From: an uncultured Paracoccus sp. | GTDB lineage: Bacteria; Pseudomonadota; Alphaproteobacteria; Rhodobacterales; Rhodobacteraceae | Length of the DNA stretch: 64,000 nucleotides | Assembly: GCF_937873615.1 (NCBI RefSeq) | Contig: NZ_CALMYP010000066.1 | Coordinates: 1-64,000, forward strand | Direction: 5' to 3' | Shown: positions 18,122 to 28,667 of the stretch, piece by piece | Layout: each line of letters begins with the position of its first letter | How positions within the stretch are numbered: position 1 is the stretch's first letter | The notes under the pieces: generated by a model | The model's input: the letters and a program-made list of their open reading frames with translations, nothing else | What the model was told of the DNA's origin: nothing | Database searches by the model: none | Made by a program: the position numbers and the translations under genes

Positions 18122-20359
18122 TCAGTTGAACTTGTTGTCGCGCGGGAAGCCGCGCGGGGCCATGCGCCCGGCACTGGCGCGTTTGCCCAGCCATTCGCTC
18201 AGATCCGGCTCGGTCCGGGTGCGGCCGCCGCTTTCCTGCCAGCGCAGCCCCTCGGTCAGGGTCAGGCAGATCGCGTCGGACAGCCCGCCATCCTTGAACT
18301 TCTGCAACCGGACACCCTTGCCGCGCGCCATTTCCGGCAATTCGGTCAGCGGGAAGACCAGCATCTTGCGGTTCTCGCCAACGGTCGCGACGTGATCGCC
18401 TTCGACCGGGCGGCACAGAAGCGCGTCGCCGTTCAGCACCTGCTTGCCGGATTTCGTCTGCGCCAGAATATCCGCCGCATTCACCACGAACCCGTCGCCC
18501 GCCTTCGAGGCCAGCAGATATCTGACCCCGTCCCGCCACGGGAACAGATCGACGATTGCGGCATCGTTCGGCAGGTCGACCATCAGGCGCACGGGCTCGC
18601 CCAGACCGCGCCCGCCGGGCAGGTCATTGGCGCTGAGCGTATAGAAGCGCCCGTTCGAGCCGTAGAGCATCAGCTTGTCGGTGGTTTCGGCATGAAGCGC
18701 CATGAACGGGCCGTCGCCATCGCGGAACTTCACCTCGCCGTCCAGCGGCTGGTGGCCCTTCATCGCCCGGATCCAGCCCATCTTGGACAGGATTACCGTC
18801 ACCGGCTCGCGCTCGATCATCGCATCCATGTCGAGCGGCTGCTCATCGACCGAAGCCGTGATCTCGGTCCGGCGCATCCCGCCATCGGCGGATTTGCCGA
18901 ACTGGCTGCGGGTCTCGCGCAGCTCTTCGGTGATGCGGCCCCATTGCAGGCCCTCATCGGCGACAAGCGCGCTCAGCCCCTGCTGTTCGTCCAGCAGGCT
19001 GTCGCGTTCGGCGCGCAGTTCCATCTCCTCCAGTCGGCGCAGGGCGCGCAGGCGCATGTTCAGGATCGCCTCGGCCTGAACCTCGGTCAGGAAGACGCCG
19101 CCGCCCCAATCCTCGGCCAGCAGACCGGCCTTGGGATCGTCGTCGTTGCGGATGATCTCGATCACCCGGTCGAGGTTCAGGAAGGCGATGATATAGCCTT
19201 CCAGCACCTCAAGCCTGGCGGCGATCTTGCCCAGCCGGAAGTTCGAGCGACGCAGAAGCACATCGCGGCGATGGTCCAGAAAGGCGCGCAGCACCTCCTT
19301 GAGCGAGCAGACCTTGGGCACGCGCCCGTCGATCAGCACGTTCATGTTCATGCCGAAACGGATCTCCAGATCCGAGGCCTTGAACAGCGCCGCCATCATC
19401 TGCCCCGGATCGACGCCACGGGTCTTGGGTTCCAGAACGATGCGCACATCCTCGGCGGATTCGTCGCGCACATCGGCCAGGATCGGCATCTTCTTCAGCT
19501 GGATCAACTCTGCCAGACGCTCGATCAGCTTGGATTTCTGCACCTGATAGGGGATTTCCGTGACCACGATCTGCCAGGTGCCGCGGCCCAGATCCTCCTG
19601 CATCCAGCGGGCGCGCAGGCGCAGGCTGCCGCGGCCGGTGCGATAAACCTCGCGCAGGGTCTCGGCATCCTCGACCAGCACGCCGCCGGTCGGGAAATCG
19701 GGCCCCTGCACGAAATTCAGCAGCGTGTCGTCGCGCGCATCGGGGGTCTTGATCAGATGCAGGCAGGCGTCGATGACCTCGTGCAGGTTATGCGGCGGGA
19801 TATTCGTGGCCATGCCGACCGCGATGCCCGAAGACCCGTTGCAGAGAAGGTTCGGAAAGGCCGCCGGCAGCACCACGGGTTCGGTCAGGGTGCCGTCGTA
19901 ATTGGGGCGGAACTCGACCGAATCCTCGGCCAGCCCTTCCATCAGCGCATCGCCCGGACTGGCCAGCCGCGCTTCGGTGTAGCGCGAGGCGGCCGGGCTG
20001 TCGCCGTCGATATTGCCGAAATTCCCCTGCCCGTTCACCAGCGGATAGCGCATGGCGAAATCCTGGGCGAGGCGCGCCATCGCGTCATAGATCGCGGCAT
20101 CGCCATGGGGGTGATAATTGCCCATCACATCGCCCGAGATCTTCGCCGATTTCCGGAACGGCCCGTTCGGCGCCAGCCGGAGTTCGCGCATCGCGTAAAG
20201 GATGCGGCGATGGACCGGCTTCAGCCCGTCGCGGGCATCGGGCAACGCCCGGTTCATGATCGTGGAAAGCGCATAGGTCAGATAGCGCTCGCCAATTGCG
20301 CGCGACAGCGGTTCGGCGCTGAGGTTCTCGGGCTGGTCGGGGATCAGATCGTCGGACAT
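18122..20359 (-). CDS. parC: DNA topoisomerase IV subunit A
   Basis: A 745-residue type IIA topoisomerase A subunit. The winged-helix/tower region contains the active-site tyrosine in AASRYTEARL (about residue 122) and the quinolone-determining region around MGNYHPHGDAAIYDAM. The C-terminal beta-propeller is shorter than in GyrA and lacks a clear GyrA box, favouring ParC over GyrA. It decatenates replicated chromosomes with ParE. The partner parE is not in the window. Confidence 0.93.
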   Translation of the reverse strand: MSDDLIPDQPENLSAEPLSRAIGERYLTYALSTIMNRALPDARDGLKPVHRRILYAMRELRLAPNGPFRKSAKISGDVMGNYHPHGDAAIYDAMARLAQDFAMRYPLVNGQGNFGNIDGDSPAASRYTEARLASPGDALMEGLAEDSVEFRPNYDGTLTEPVVLPAAFPNLLCNGSSGIAVGMATNIPPHNLHEVIDACLHLIKTPDARDDTLLNFVQGPDFPTGGVLVEDAETLREVYRTGRGSLRLRARWMQEDLGRGTWQIVVTEIPYQVQKSKLIERLAELIQLKKMPILADVRDESAEDVRIVLEPKTRGVDPGQMMAALFKASDLEIRFGMNMNVLIDGRVPKVCSLKEVLRAFLDHRRDVLLRRSNFRLGKIAARLEVLEGYIIAFLNLDRVIEIIRNDDDPKAGLLAEDWGGGVFLTEVQAEAILNMRLRALRRLEEMELRAERDSLLDEQQGLSALVADEGLQWGRITEELRETRSQFGKSADGGMRRTEITASVDEQPLDMDAMIEREPVTVILSKMGWIRAMKGHQPLDGEVKFRDGDGPFMALHAETTDKLMLYGSNGRFYTLSANDLPGGRGLGEPVRLMVDLPNDAAIVDLFPWRDGVRYLLASKAGDGFVVNAADILAQTKSGKQVLNGDALLCRPVEGDHVATVGENRKMLVFPLTELPEMARGKGVRLQKFKDGGLSDAICLTLTEGLRWQESGGRTRTEPDLSEWLGKRASAGRMAPRGFPRDNKFN

Positions 20360-20509
20360 GGAAGGGATTTAGGCCGCGCCCGCGCGCCGGTCCAGCCAGA
20401 AATCGCGCAGCGGCGCAAAACCTGCCGGAACGGCCAGCTTGTCACGGGCGTTGCCTCTCGGTATCGCGTTCAGGTTCAAGCGGCCAAAGGGGCCGGACAG
20501 GTAGGGTTC

Positions 20510-21004
20510 ATGTTCAAGCTGATCTTTGTGACATTGCTGGCATTGGGGGCAGTTCTCATGGTCTTCGGCGAGGGCGATGGCCGCAGGCTCGATCCGCCCA
20601 AAGCCGAAGCGGCCACGACGGACAGCACGCCGACCGCCCCGCCGGCAGAGGCGACGAGTGCCAGCGCCGATATTGTCACCGCCCCGGTGGTCGAACAAAC
20701 CCCCTCGCGCCAGCGCCAGTTTCCGGGGCCAGAGCTGCGCCCCTCGCCCGAATATGCCGGGCAGACGCCTGACGCCCCGGCAGAGGACCTGGCGGCGGCA
20801 CCGACGAATACGCTCTATGTCACGGGCAATACGGTCAACTTCCGCGCCGAACCCAGCACATCCGCTGACATCGTCGGCAAGCTGTCACGCGGGCAGATGG
20901 TGGTCGCCCTGGGCGAGCGCAGCGGCGACTGGGTCGAGATCCGCGACAGTAATGGCCGCGCCGGCTTCATGTCGGCACAATTCCTTTCGGCCAGCAGACC
21001 CTGA
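20510..21004 (+). CDS. Membrane-anchored SH3-domain protein
   Basis: A 164-residue protein with an N-terminal hydrophobic segment (about 1-19), a Pro/Ala/Thr-rich linker (about 25-95), and a bacterial SH3 (SH3b) domain at about 100-160 with the typical TGNTVNFRAEPSTSADIVG start and GDWVEIRD and GRAGFMSAQFL repeats. Such domains often bind cell-wall peptides in the periplasm. It has GTAGGG just upstream of the ATG. Convergent with murD, so it interrupts the minus-strand dcw run. Confidence 0.75.
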   Translation: MFKLIFVTLLALGAVLMVFGEGDGRRLDPPKAEAATTDSTPTAPPAEATSASADIVTAPVVEQTPSRQRQFPGPELRPSPEYAGQTPDAPAEDLAAAPTNTLYVTGNTVNFRAEPSTSADIVGKLSRGQMVVALGERSGDWVEIRDSNGRAGFMSAQFLSASRP

Positions 21005-21025
21005 GCCTGACAGCCGCGCGGATCA

Positions 21026-22420
21026 TCAGAGCGCGTTCACCAACTGGGTGAAATGCTCGCCCCGTTTCTCGAAATTCGGATATTGGTCGAAGCTGGCGGC
21101 GGCGGGCGCAAGAAGGACGGTTTCGCCCGCCACGGCCTCGGCATGGGCGCGGGCGACGGCGGCTTCCATCGTATCGACGACCTCATGCGGGGTCTCGCCC
21201 AGTTGCAGCGCGAAGTCACGGGCGGAATGGCCGATCAGATAGGCTTTCACGACCTCGGCCAGATGCGGCTGCAACGCACCGATACCGCCATCCTTGCCAA
21301 GCCCGCCGACGATCCAGCGAATGCGGGTAAAGGCGTGCAGCGCCTGCTGGGCAGCATCGACATTGGTCGCCTTGGAATCGTTGACGTAACGCACCCCGTT
21401 CAGCTCACGCACCGTCTGGCTGCGATGGGGAAGGCCGGCAAAGCTGTGGAAGGCCGCCTCGATCTCTCGGGGCGCGATGCCGACGGCGCGACAGGCGGCG
21501 TAAGCCGCGCAGGCATTCTGGTGGTTATGCGCCCCCGGCAGCCCGCCGATCCCGCGCAGGTCGATGGACGCCACCTGACGCCCCTTGCGATATTCGTTGA
21601 GGAAGCCCTTCTTCGCAAAGACCGCCCAGCCGAACCGGTCGAGCTTCTGCCCCGAGGAGACCCGGATCACCCGGTCATCGCCCGGCCCCTGCCCCATCTG
21701 GTTGGCAAGGTAACGCCCCTCGACCTCGTCGATGCCGATCACGCAGCGATCCGGCCCGCCTTCGGCAAACAGCCGCCGCTTGGCCGCGAAATAACCGCCG
21801 GGGCCCCCGTGCCGGTCGAGATGATCGGGCGACAGATTGGTGAAGACCGCCACATCCGGGGTCAGCGCCCGGGCGAGGTCGGTCTGATAGGAAGACAGCT
21901 CGATCACCACCACCTCGCCGTCATGCGCGGGCTCCAGCGAGAGCACGCCGGTGCCGATATTGCCGCCCATCTGCGTGGGCCGTCCGGCCGCTTGCAGGAT
22001 GTGATGGATCAGCGCCGTGGTGGTCGATTTGCCGTTCGAGCCGGTGACGGTGATGACGCGCGGCATGGTGTCGAACTCGTCCCAGTCCCGCGTCGCGAAG
22101 CTGCGGAAGAACAGGCCGATGTCGTTATCGACCGGCACCCCCTTTTCCAGCGCCCGGGCGATGACCGGGTTCGGCTGCGGATAAAGATGCGGAATACCAG
22201 GCGAGGTGATAAGCGCGCCGATCCCCTCCCAGGTATCCTCGCGGCTGAGATCGCGAACCTCCAGCCCCTCGGCCTCGGCCCCCGCGCGGGCTTCCTGCCC
22301 GTCGTCCCAGACGACGACATGGGCGCCGCCTGCCTGCAATGCCGCGGCGGTGGCCTTGCCGGAGCGACCAAGACCCAGAACGGCGATGGTCTGGCCGGAA
22401 ACACCTTGGACGGGGATCAT
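21026..22420 (-). CDS. murD: UDP-N-acetylmuramoylalanine--D-glutamate ligase
   Basis: A 464-residue Mur ligase that adds D-Glu to UDP-MurNAc-L-Ala. The N-terminal Rossmann segment [16 protein letters not shown], the ATP site [13 protein letters not shown] and the C-terminal [12 protein letters not shown] motif are all present. The start at 22420 follows the family; nine upstream codons are excluded. About 90 bases separate it from mraY. In most relatives ftsW, murG and murC follow murD, but here the cluster ends and a plus-strand gene is convergent. Confidence 0.96.
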   Translation of the reverse strand: MIPVQGVSGQTIAVLGLGRSGKATAAALQAGGAHVVVWDDGQEARAGAEAEGLEVRDLSREDTWEGIGALITSPGIPHLYPQPNPVIARALEKGVPVDNDIGLFFRSFATRDWDEFDTMPRVITVTGSNGKSTTTALIHHILQAAGRPTQMGGNIGTGVLSLEPAHDGEVVVIELSSYQTDLARALTPDVAVFTNLSPDHLDRHGGPGGYFAAKRRLFAEGGPDRCVIGIDEVEGRYLANQMGQGPGDDRVIRVSSGQKLDRFGWAVFAKKGFLNEYRKGRQVASIDLRGIGGLPGAHNHQNACAAYAACRAVGIAPREIEAAFHSFAGLPHRSQTVRELNGVRYVNDSKATNVDAAQQALHAFTRIRWIVGGLGKDGGIGALQPHLAEVVKAYLIGHSARDFALQLGETPHEVVDTMEAAVARAHAEAVAGETVLLAPAAASFDQYPNFEKRGEHFTQLVNAL

Positions 22421-22509
22421 GGGTTCACCTTGGGTTGCCGCGCCCAAAAAGCGCAGCCTGCGTCATGTTTCGGAATCGTAGGCCGCGCTTCAGCGCATCG
22501 CAACGGCGT

Positions 22510-23592
22510 TCACCGCAGCTTCAGCGTCGACAGCCCGATCAGGGCCAGGATCAGCGCGATGATCCAGAAGCGGATCACGATCTGGCTTTCCTTCCAGCCC
22601 TTCTTCTCGAAATGGTGGTGGATCGGGGCCATCAGGAAGACGCGCTTGCCGGTCTTCTTGAAGTAAAGCACCTGGATGATCACCGACAGCGCCTCGACCA
22701 CGAACAACCCGCCGACAATGGCCAGCACGATCTCGTGCTTGGTGATGACGGCCATGGCGCCAAGTGCGCCGCCAAGCGCAAGGCTGCCGGTATCGCCCAT
22801 GAATACCGCCGCTGGCGGCGCGTTATACCACAGAAAGCCCAGCCCGCCGCCGATCAGGGCGGCGACGAACACCACCAGCTCGTCACTGCCGGGGACGCGG
22901 TGGACGCCCAGATAATCGGCGAAGGTGGCATTGCCGACCGCATAGGCGATGACGGCAAAAGTGGCCGCCGCGATCATCACCGGCATGATCGCCAGCCCGT
23001 CCAGCCCGTCGGTCAGGTTGACCGCATTGGCCGCGCCGACAATGACGATCATCGCGAAGGGCACGAAGAGAACCGAGAGATTCAGCAGCAGGTCCTTGAA
23101 GAACGGGAATGCCAGCCGGCCCGACAGCGCATCGGGATGCAGATACATGGTCCAGAGCGCGGCAACGAAGGCCAGCCCGAGGCCGAGCGCCATGCGCACC
23201 CGCCCCGACACACCCTTGGTATTGTGTTTGGAAACCTTGGCGTAATCGTCGGCGAAACCGATGGCGGCATAGCCATAGGTCACCATCAGCATGATCCAGA
23301 TATAGCCATTGCCAAGCCGCGCCCAAAGCAGCGTGCCGACCAGCAGCGCCGAAAGGATCAAGATCCCGCCCATGGTCGGCGTGCCGGCCTTGACGAAATG
23401 GGTTTCCGGGCCGTCGTCGCGGATCGGCTGGCCCTTCTTCTGGGTGCGGCGCAGCGCCTCGATCAGCGGCTTGCCGAAGAGGAAGGCGAAGATCAGCGCG
23501 GTGAAGAAGGCCCCGCCGGCGCGGAAGGTGATATAGCGAAACAGGTTGAACGGGCCTTCGCCGCCCGTGATTTCATACAGCCAGTAAAGCAT
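22510..23592 (-). CDS. mraY: Phospho-N-acetylmuramoyl-pentapeptide transferase
   Basis: A 360-residue integral membrane enzyme, about ten helices, that transfers phospho-MurNAc-pentapeptide to undecaprenyl phosphate to make lipid I. Typical motifs are [10 protein letters not shown], the Asp-rich GFADDYAK with the two catalytic aspartates, [10 protein letters not shown], and the magnesium-site [11 protein letters not shown] and HHHFEKKGW segments. Three bases separate it from the murF stop. Confidence 0.97.
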   Translation of the reverse strand: MLYWLYEITGGEGPFNLFRYITFRAGGAFFTALIFAFLFGKPLIEALRRTQKKGQPIRDDGPETHFVKAGTPTMGGILILSALLVGTLLWARLGNGYIWIMLMVTYGYAAIGFADDYAKVSKHNTKGVSGRVRMALGLGLAFVAALWTMYLHPDALSGRLAFPFFKDLLLNLSVLFVPFAMIVIVGAANAVNLTDGLDGLAIMPVMIAAATFAVIAYAVGNATFADYLGVHRVPGSDELVVFVAALIGGGLGFLWYNAPPAAVFMGDTGSLALGGALGAMAVITKHEIVLAIVGGLFVVEALSVIIQVLYFKKTGKRVFLMAPIHHHFEKKGWKESQIVIRFWIIALILALIGLSTLKLR

Positions 23593-23595
23593 GTC

Positions 23596-24975
23596 TTACG
23601 TCCCCGTTCCCTCGACCGTGTGCCCGGCCTTGCGCAGCGCCTCGACGACGCGGCTGATATACGAGCTTTTCGAGCCCTTGATCATCACGGTATCGCCGGG
23701 ATGGACCATTTCGTCCAGCCGCGAGGCAAGCCCGTCGGCGGATTCCGACCAGATGCCCCGCTTTCCATCCGGAAGAGCGTCGAAAAGATGTTTCATCAGC
23801 GGCCCGGCGGCATGGACAAGGTCGATCTGCGCCATCACCGGATCGGCGGCAAGCGCGGCATGCTGGGCGGCCTCGTCCGGCCCGAGTTCCAGCATGTCGC
23901 CCAGAATCGCCACCCGCCGCGTGCCGGGCAGTCGCGCCAGCGTACCAAGCCCCGCCCGCATCGAGGCCGGGTTGGCGTTGAAGGCATCGTCGATCAGCCG
24001 GATATCGCCCAGTCGTTCGACCGCACCGCGCCCCTGCGGCGGCAGCCAGTCGCCCAGCCCCTTCGCCGCCTCGATCACATCGCCGCCGATGGCGCTGACG
24101 GTGGCCAGCACGCCCATCGCATTCTCGGCGAAATGCGGCCCGACTGAGCGCAGGGTGAAATTGATCGGCTTGCCCGAAAGCGCGCCGCGCAGGCGCAGGC
24201 TTTCCCCGTCGGGTTCCGAGGAGATCAGCCGCGCCTCGCCCTCTGGCCCGAAGGAGAGGATCGGCGCGCCGGCATCGTCGGCGGCCTCGCGCAGGATCGC
24301 GGTGGTCGAAAGCCCGGTCGGGATGATCGCGGCACCCGCCGGAACCAGCCCCTGAAAGATCGCGGCCTTTTCGCGGGCGATGCCGTCGAGATGGCCGAAG
24401 GCGCCGATATGGGCCGGCGCGATGGTGGTGATCAGCGCCGCATGGGGGCGGGCCAGTTTTGCCAGAGGCGCGATCTCGCCCGGATTGCTCATCCCGATCT
24501 CGATAATGGCGAAATCGGCATCGGCGGGCATCCGCGCCAGCGTCAGCGGCACGCCCCAATGGTTGTTATAGCTGGCCTCGGCCGCGTGAACATGGCCCTG
24601 CCCGGCAAGTGCCGCGCGCAGCATTTCCTTGGTCGAGGTCTTGCCGACCGAGCCGGTCACGCCGACGACCTTGCCCGCCATCCGCGCCCGTCCCGCCCGA
24701 CCAAGGTCTTCCAGCCCCTTCAGCACATCATCGACGATCAGCAGCGGTGCATCCTCGGCCACGCCGTCCGGGATGCGGCTGACCAGTGCCGCCGCCGCGC
24801 CCTTTTCCAGCGCCTGCGCGACGAAATCATGGCCGTCACGGGCGGCCTGCAACGCCACGAACAGATCGCCGGGCCGGATGGTCCGGGTGTCGATGCTGAC
24901 CCCGTCGGCCTGCCAGTCGCAGGTCACGCGCCCGCCCGTCGCGCGGGCGGCATCATCCGAGGTCCAGAGCGCCAT
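23596..24975 (-). CDS. murF: UDP-N-acetylmuramoyl-tripeptide--D-alanyl-D-alanine ligase
   Basis: A 459-residue Mur ligase that adds D-Ala-D-Ala to the tripeptide precursor. P-loop TGSVGKTSTKEML and the motif LIDDAFNANPASM are diagnostic for MurF. Length fits (450-480). Its ATG shares one base with the murE stop (TGATG), so translation is coupled in the order murE, murF. Confidence 0.96.
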   Translation of the reverse strand: MALWTSDDAARATGGRVTCDWQADGVSIDTRTIRPGDLFVALQAARDGHDFVAQALEKGAAAALVSRIPDGVAEDAPLLIVDDVLKGLEDLGRAGRARMAGKVVGVTGSVGKTSTKEMLRAALAGQGHVHAAEASYNNHWGVPLTLARMPADADFAIIEIGMSNPGEIAPLAKLARPHAALITTIAPAHIGAFGHLDGIAREKAAIFQGLVPAGAAIIPTGLSTTAILREAADDAGAPILSFGPEGEARLISSEPDGESLRLRGALSGKPINFTLRSVGPHFAENAMGVLATVSAIGGDVIEAAKGLGDWLPPQGRGAVERLGDIRLIDDAFNANPASMRAGLGTLARLPGTRRVAILGDMLELGPDEAAQHAALAADPVMAQIDLVHAAGPLMKHLFDALPDGKRGIWSESADGLASRLDEMVHPGDTVMIKGSKSSYISRVVEALRKAGHTVEGTGT

Positions 24976-26459
24976 CAGATCTTCCCATCCAGGGCCGCCA
25001 CCGCGACCGAGGCCTGCTCGGCATCGTCGAAGGGGAACACGTCCGAGCCGATGATCTGCCCCGTCTCATGGCCCTTGCCGGCGATCAGAAGCGCATCGCC
25101 CGGTTGCAGCGCATCGACGCCGCGCAGGATCGCCTCGGCCCTGTCGCCGACCTCGACCGCATCGGGGCCGGCGCCGGCCATGACCTCGGCGCGGATCGCG
25201 GCCGGGTCCTCGGTCCTCGGGTTGTCATCGGTGACGAAGACGACATCGGCAAAGTCACGCGCCGCCTGCCCCATCAGCGGGCGCTTGCCACGGTCGCGGT
25301 CGCCGCCGGCACCCAGCACAACAATAATCCGACCCATGACATGCGGGCGCAGGCTTTGCAGCGCCGCGATCACCGCGCCGGGCTTGTGGGCATAGTCGAC
25401 GAAGACCGCCGCGCCATTGTCGCGCTGCGCCACCAGCTGCATCCGGCCACGCACGGTTTCCAGATGCGGCAGGGTAGCCAGAACCGCACCGGCCTCGTCC
25501 CCCGAGGCGATGGCCAGCCCCGCCGCCGCCAGCACGTTTTCGGCCTGAAAGCCGCCGATCAGGTTCAGCCGCGCCAGATGCGTCTGGTCCAGATAGCTGA
25601 AGCGCAGCTCCTGCCCGGTGGCATCGTAACGCTGGCCGAGAATGCGGAAATCGCAGCCCTCGCCGGTGCCGATGGTGGTCAGGATCAACTCGCGGTCGCG
25701 GGCGATATCGGCCATCTGGCGGCCACGCTCGCTGTCGGTATTGATCACCGCCGCGTCGCCGGCATCGAGGATATGGTTGAAAAGCAATGCCTTGGCGGCG
25801 AAATATTCGTCAAAACCGGCGTGGTAATCCAGATGGTCCTGGCTGAAATTGGTGAAGGCCCCGGCCATCACCCGGACCCCGTCCAGCCGGCGCTGATCGA
25901 GGCCGTGGCTCGACGCCTCCATCGCCACATTGGTGACGCCAGCCTCGGCGGCGGCGGCAAGGATGCGGTGCAGCGTGATCGGTTCGGGCGTGGTATGGGC
26001 CAGCTTCGCCTCGTAATCGCCCTGCACGCCCATGGTGCCAAGGCTGATCGCCTTCAGCCCGAGATGCTGCCAGATCTGCCGGGTGAAATTGGCGACCGAA
26101 GTCTTGCCCGAGGTGCCGGTGACGGCCACGACCTTCTCGGGCTGGCGACCGAACCAGAGTGCGGCGGCCCCGGAAAGCGCCGCGCGCGGATCCTCGGCCA
26201 CGATCAGGGCGCCGTCCCAGCCGCGCAGCACATCCGCCGCAAGCGCCGCACCCGCCGCATCGGTCAGGATCGCCGCCGCACCCTGACGCAGCGCATATTG
26301 GATGAACTCGCCGCCATGCAGCGCCGACCCCGGCAGGGCCGCGAACAGATGGCCCGGCCTGACCGTGCGGCTGTCGACCGACAGGCCCGTAATCTCGGGG
26401 TCGCGCCCGCCGATGGCGTTCAGCCCCAACTGGGACAGCCGCTTGACCGCTTCAATCAT
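24975..26459 (-). CDS. murE: UDP-N-acetylmuramoyl-tripeptide synthetase (meso-DAP-adding)
   Basis: A 494-residue Mur ligase. P-loop TGTSGKTSVANF; the motif DNPR in VFVTDDNPRTEDP indicates specificity for meso-diaminopimelate rather than lysine, as expected for a Gram-negative cell wall. The SSHGLD segment and the carbamylated Lys region are in place. Eleven bases separate it from the ftsI stop. Confidence 0.96.
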   Translation of the reverse strand: MIEAVKRLSQLGLNAIGGRDPEITGLSVDSRTVRPGHLFAALPGSALHGGEFIQYALRQGAAAILTDAAGAALAADVLRGWDGALIVAEDPRAALSGAAALWFGRQPEKVVAVTGTSGKTSVANFTRQIWQHLGLKAISLGTMGVQGDYEAKLAHTTPEPITLHRILAAAAEAGVTNVAMEASSHGLDQRRLDGVRVMAGAFTNFSQDHLDYHAGFDEYFAAKALLFNHILDAGDAAVINTDSERGRQMADIARDRELILTTIGTGEGCDFRILGQRYDATGQELRFSYLDQTHLARLNLIGGFQAENVLAAAGLAIASGDEAGAVLATLPHLETVRGRMQLVAQRDNGAAVFVDYAHKPGAVIAALQSLRPHVMGRIIVVLGAGGDRDRGKRPLMGQAARDFADVVFVTDDNPRTEDPAAIRAEVMAGAGPDAVEVGDRAEAILRGVDALQPGDALLIAGKGHETGQIIGSDVFPFDDAEQASVAVAALDGKI

Positions 26460-26469
26460 GCTTGCCTCA

Positions 26470-28281
26470 TCACTGGTTCGCGGCGACCTTTACCCCAGCT
26501 TTGGGTGGCGCTTCAATGTCGGGAAGCGGCTTGGCGCCAACCGGGCGCAGGCCCAGGATCGGGGCCAGCCGGCTGATCACATCGGCCGCGACCGGCACCG
26601 CCGTCGCCCCGGCCACACGCGATTCACCGCCGCCCAATTGCCCGGTCGGCTCGTCCAGCGTCACCACCAGCACATATTTCGGATCGTCATAGGGGAAGAT
26701 CGAGGCGAAGTTCGCCACCACCTTGTTGTCGTAATAGCCGCCGCCGGGGCGCGGCTTGTCGGCGGTGCCGGTCTTGCCGGCAACCGCATAGCCCTCGACA
26801 TTGCCGGCGCGCGCGGTACCGCGCAGGACGACATCGCGCAGCATGGTGACGGCCAGCCGCGCCGCCTGTTCCGAGATCACCCGCTCGCCCGCCGGGCGCT
26901 TCTTGCCATGGACCAGCGTCGGCGTGACCTTCTGTCCGCCATTGGCCAGCGTCGCATAGGCCGCGGCCAGATGCAGCGGGCTGGCGGCAAGACCATGCCC
27001 GAAGCTGACCGTGGCCGAGGTCACAGCCGGCCAGCGGGAGGGAACGATCGGCTTGCCGGTCGGGGCTTCGACCATCTCGATGCTGGTCGCCGCGAAAAAG
27101 CCCATCTTTTCCAGGAAGGCCTTCTGCCGCTCGACCCCGATCATCTGCGCGATCCGCACCGTGCCCACGTTCGAGGATTTCACGATGATATCAGAGACCG
27201 ACAGGCTCGACCCGTAATTGTGGTAATCGCTGATGCTGTATTTGCCGATCTTCATCGGCGTGGTCGAGTTGATATGCGTGTTCGGATTGACCAGCTTCAG
27301 GTCCATCGCCTGCGCCACCGGGAAGATCTTGAAGGTCGAGCCAAGCTCGTATTGCCCCTGCACCGCGCGGTTGAACAGCGGGCTGTCCGAGGGATCGCCC
27401 TTCAGCGCCGGGCGCGGCCGGTCATTGGGATCGAAATCGGGCAGGCTGGCCATGGCCAGGATCTCGCCAGTCTCGATCTCCATCAGCACGCCTGCGGCAC
27501 CCTTGGCATTCATGCGCCGCATCCCCGAGGACAGCACCTCCTCCATCGCCGATTGCGCGGTCAGGTCAATGGACAGCGTCAATGGCGCGCCTTCATTCGC
27601 CGGATTGCGCAGCCAGCCGTCGAAGGCCTTCTCGACCCCCGCCGTGCCGATCACCTCGGCCGAGTTCACGCCCTCAACCCCGAAGGCAGAACCGCCGAGG
27701 ATATGGCTGGCGATGCGCCCGTTCGGGTAAAGCCGCATCTCGCGCGGGCCGAACAGCAGTCCCGGCTCGCCGATATCATGGACGGCCTGCATCTGCTCGG
27801 GGCTGAGTTTCTTCTTCACCCACAGGAACTTGCGGTTCGGATCTGTGAAATCCTTCACCAGCCGGTCATGGTCGAGATCGGGGAAAATCCGCGACAGCGC
27901 CTCGGCGGCGCGCTTGCCGTCGACCATCTGGTTGGGCTGGGCGTAAAGGCTGTGGGTCAGCATGTTCGTCGCCAGCACCCGGCCCTTGCGGTCGGTGATA
28001 TCGGCGCGCTGGCTGATGATCTGGGCGCCGGTCGCCTGGGCGCGCGGCTCGGCCGGGTCAGAGGCCGCGAGCGCCCCCATCCGGAACCCCACCAGAGCGA
28101 AGGCGGCCAGAAAGCCCAGTGCCATGAAGACCAGCCGGCCCTCGGCCCGCCTGCGGGCGCGGTCCTGGATCTCGGCATGGCGTTCGGCCCGGTTCTCGGC
28201 CTCGATCGCATCGGGGTCCTGGCCGGTTTCACGGGCGCGGAGAATGCGGGCCAGCGGGCGCAGGGGCTTGCGGATCATCAT
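26470..28281 (-). CDS. ftsI: Peptidoglycan D,D-transpeptidase FtsI (PBP3)
   Basis: A 603-residue division transpeptidase. A basic N-terminal tail of about 50 residues precedes one membrane anchor (about 51-71), then the PBP dimer domain and a transpeptidase domain with the catalytic Ser in GSTFKIF, SSN in VKSSNVGT, and KTGT in AGKTGTAD. It cross-links septal peptidoglycan with FtsW. Start overlaps the ftsL stop (ATGA). The cytoplasmic tail is unusually long and charged. Confidence 0.96.
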   Translation of the reverse strand: MMIRKPLRPLARILRARETGQDPDAIEAENRAERHAEIQDRARRRAEGRLVFMALGFLAAFALVGFRMGALAASDPAEPRAQATGAQIISQRADITDRKGRVLATNMLTHSLYAQPNQMVDGKRAAEALSRIFPDLDHDRLVKDFTDPNRKFLWVKKKLSPEQMQAVHDIGEPGLLFGPREMRLYPNGRIASHILGGSAFGVEGVNSAEVIGTAGVEKAFDGWLRNPANEGAPLTLSIDLTAQSAMEEVLSSGMRRMNAKGAAGVLMEIETGEILAMASLPDFDPNDRPRPALKGDPSDSPLFNRAVQGQYELGSTFKIFPVAQAMDLKLVNPNTHINSTTPMKIGKYSISDYHNYGSSLSVSDIIVKSSNVGTVRIAQMIGVERQKAFLEKMGFFAATSIEMVEAPTGKPIVPSRWPAVTSATVSFGHGLAASPLHLAAAYATLANGGQKVTPTLVHGKKRPAGERVISEQAARLAVTMLRDVVLRGTARAGNVEGYAVAGKTGTADKPRPGGGYYDNKVVANFASIFPYDDPKYVLVVTLDEPTGQLGGGESRVAGATAVPVAADVISRLAPILGLRPVGAKPLPDIEAPPKAGVKVAANQ

Positions 28282-28667
28282 TGGGCCTCCTGTTCGGAAG
28301 GGGTCAAATCGTCATCGGTAATGGCGCCCTCGGTCGGGGGCACGAAATTCTCGGGCCGGCGCGGCGGGTATTGGACCGGCGGCGGCGGATAGTCGATCTT
28401 GGCGCTGTCGACGAACTGATCCGAGGTGATCGGGGCGAGGTTCAGCTTGTCGGCATTCAGTGCCACCAGCTCGCGCAGGCGCGCGGGCCGGTTGAGATAG
28501 GCCCATTCGGCGCGCAGCACGACCAGTTGCTCGCGCAGGCCCGAGATGTCGCGCTGCACGGCTTCCATCTCGTTCAGCGCGTCCTGAGTGCGATAATTCT
28601 CTCGGTAGGCCCAGAAGGCCAGCGACATCACCGCCATGGCGATCAGCAGATAAAGGATCGACCTCAT
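28278..28667 (-). CDS. ftsL: Cell division protein FtsL
   Basis: A 129-residue single-pass protein: an N-terminal membrane segment (about 3-20), a coiled-coil stretch (about 25-65, [19 protein letters not shown]), and a Pro/Glu-rich periplasmic tail. Sequence similarity in FtsL is low; size, topology and position between rsmH and ftsI make the call. It overlaps both neighbours by ATGA. It bridges FtsB/FtsQ to FtsWI at the septum. Confidence 0.85.
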   Translation of the reverse strand: MRSILYLLIAMAVMSLAFWAYRENYRTQDALNEMEAVQRDISGLREQLVVLRAEWAYLNRPARLRELVALNADKLNLAPITSDQFVDSAKIDYPPPPVQYPPRRPENFVPPTEGAITDDDLTPSEQEAQ

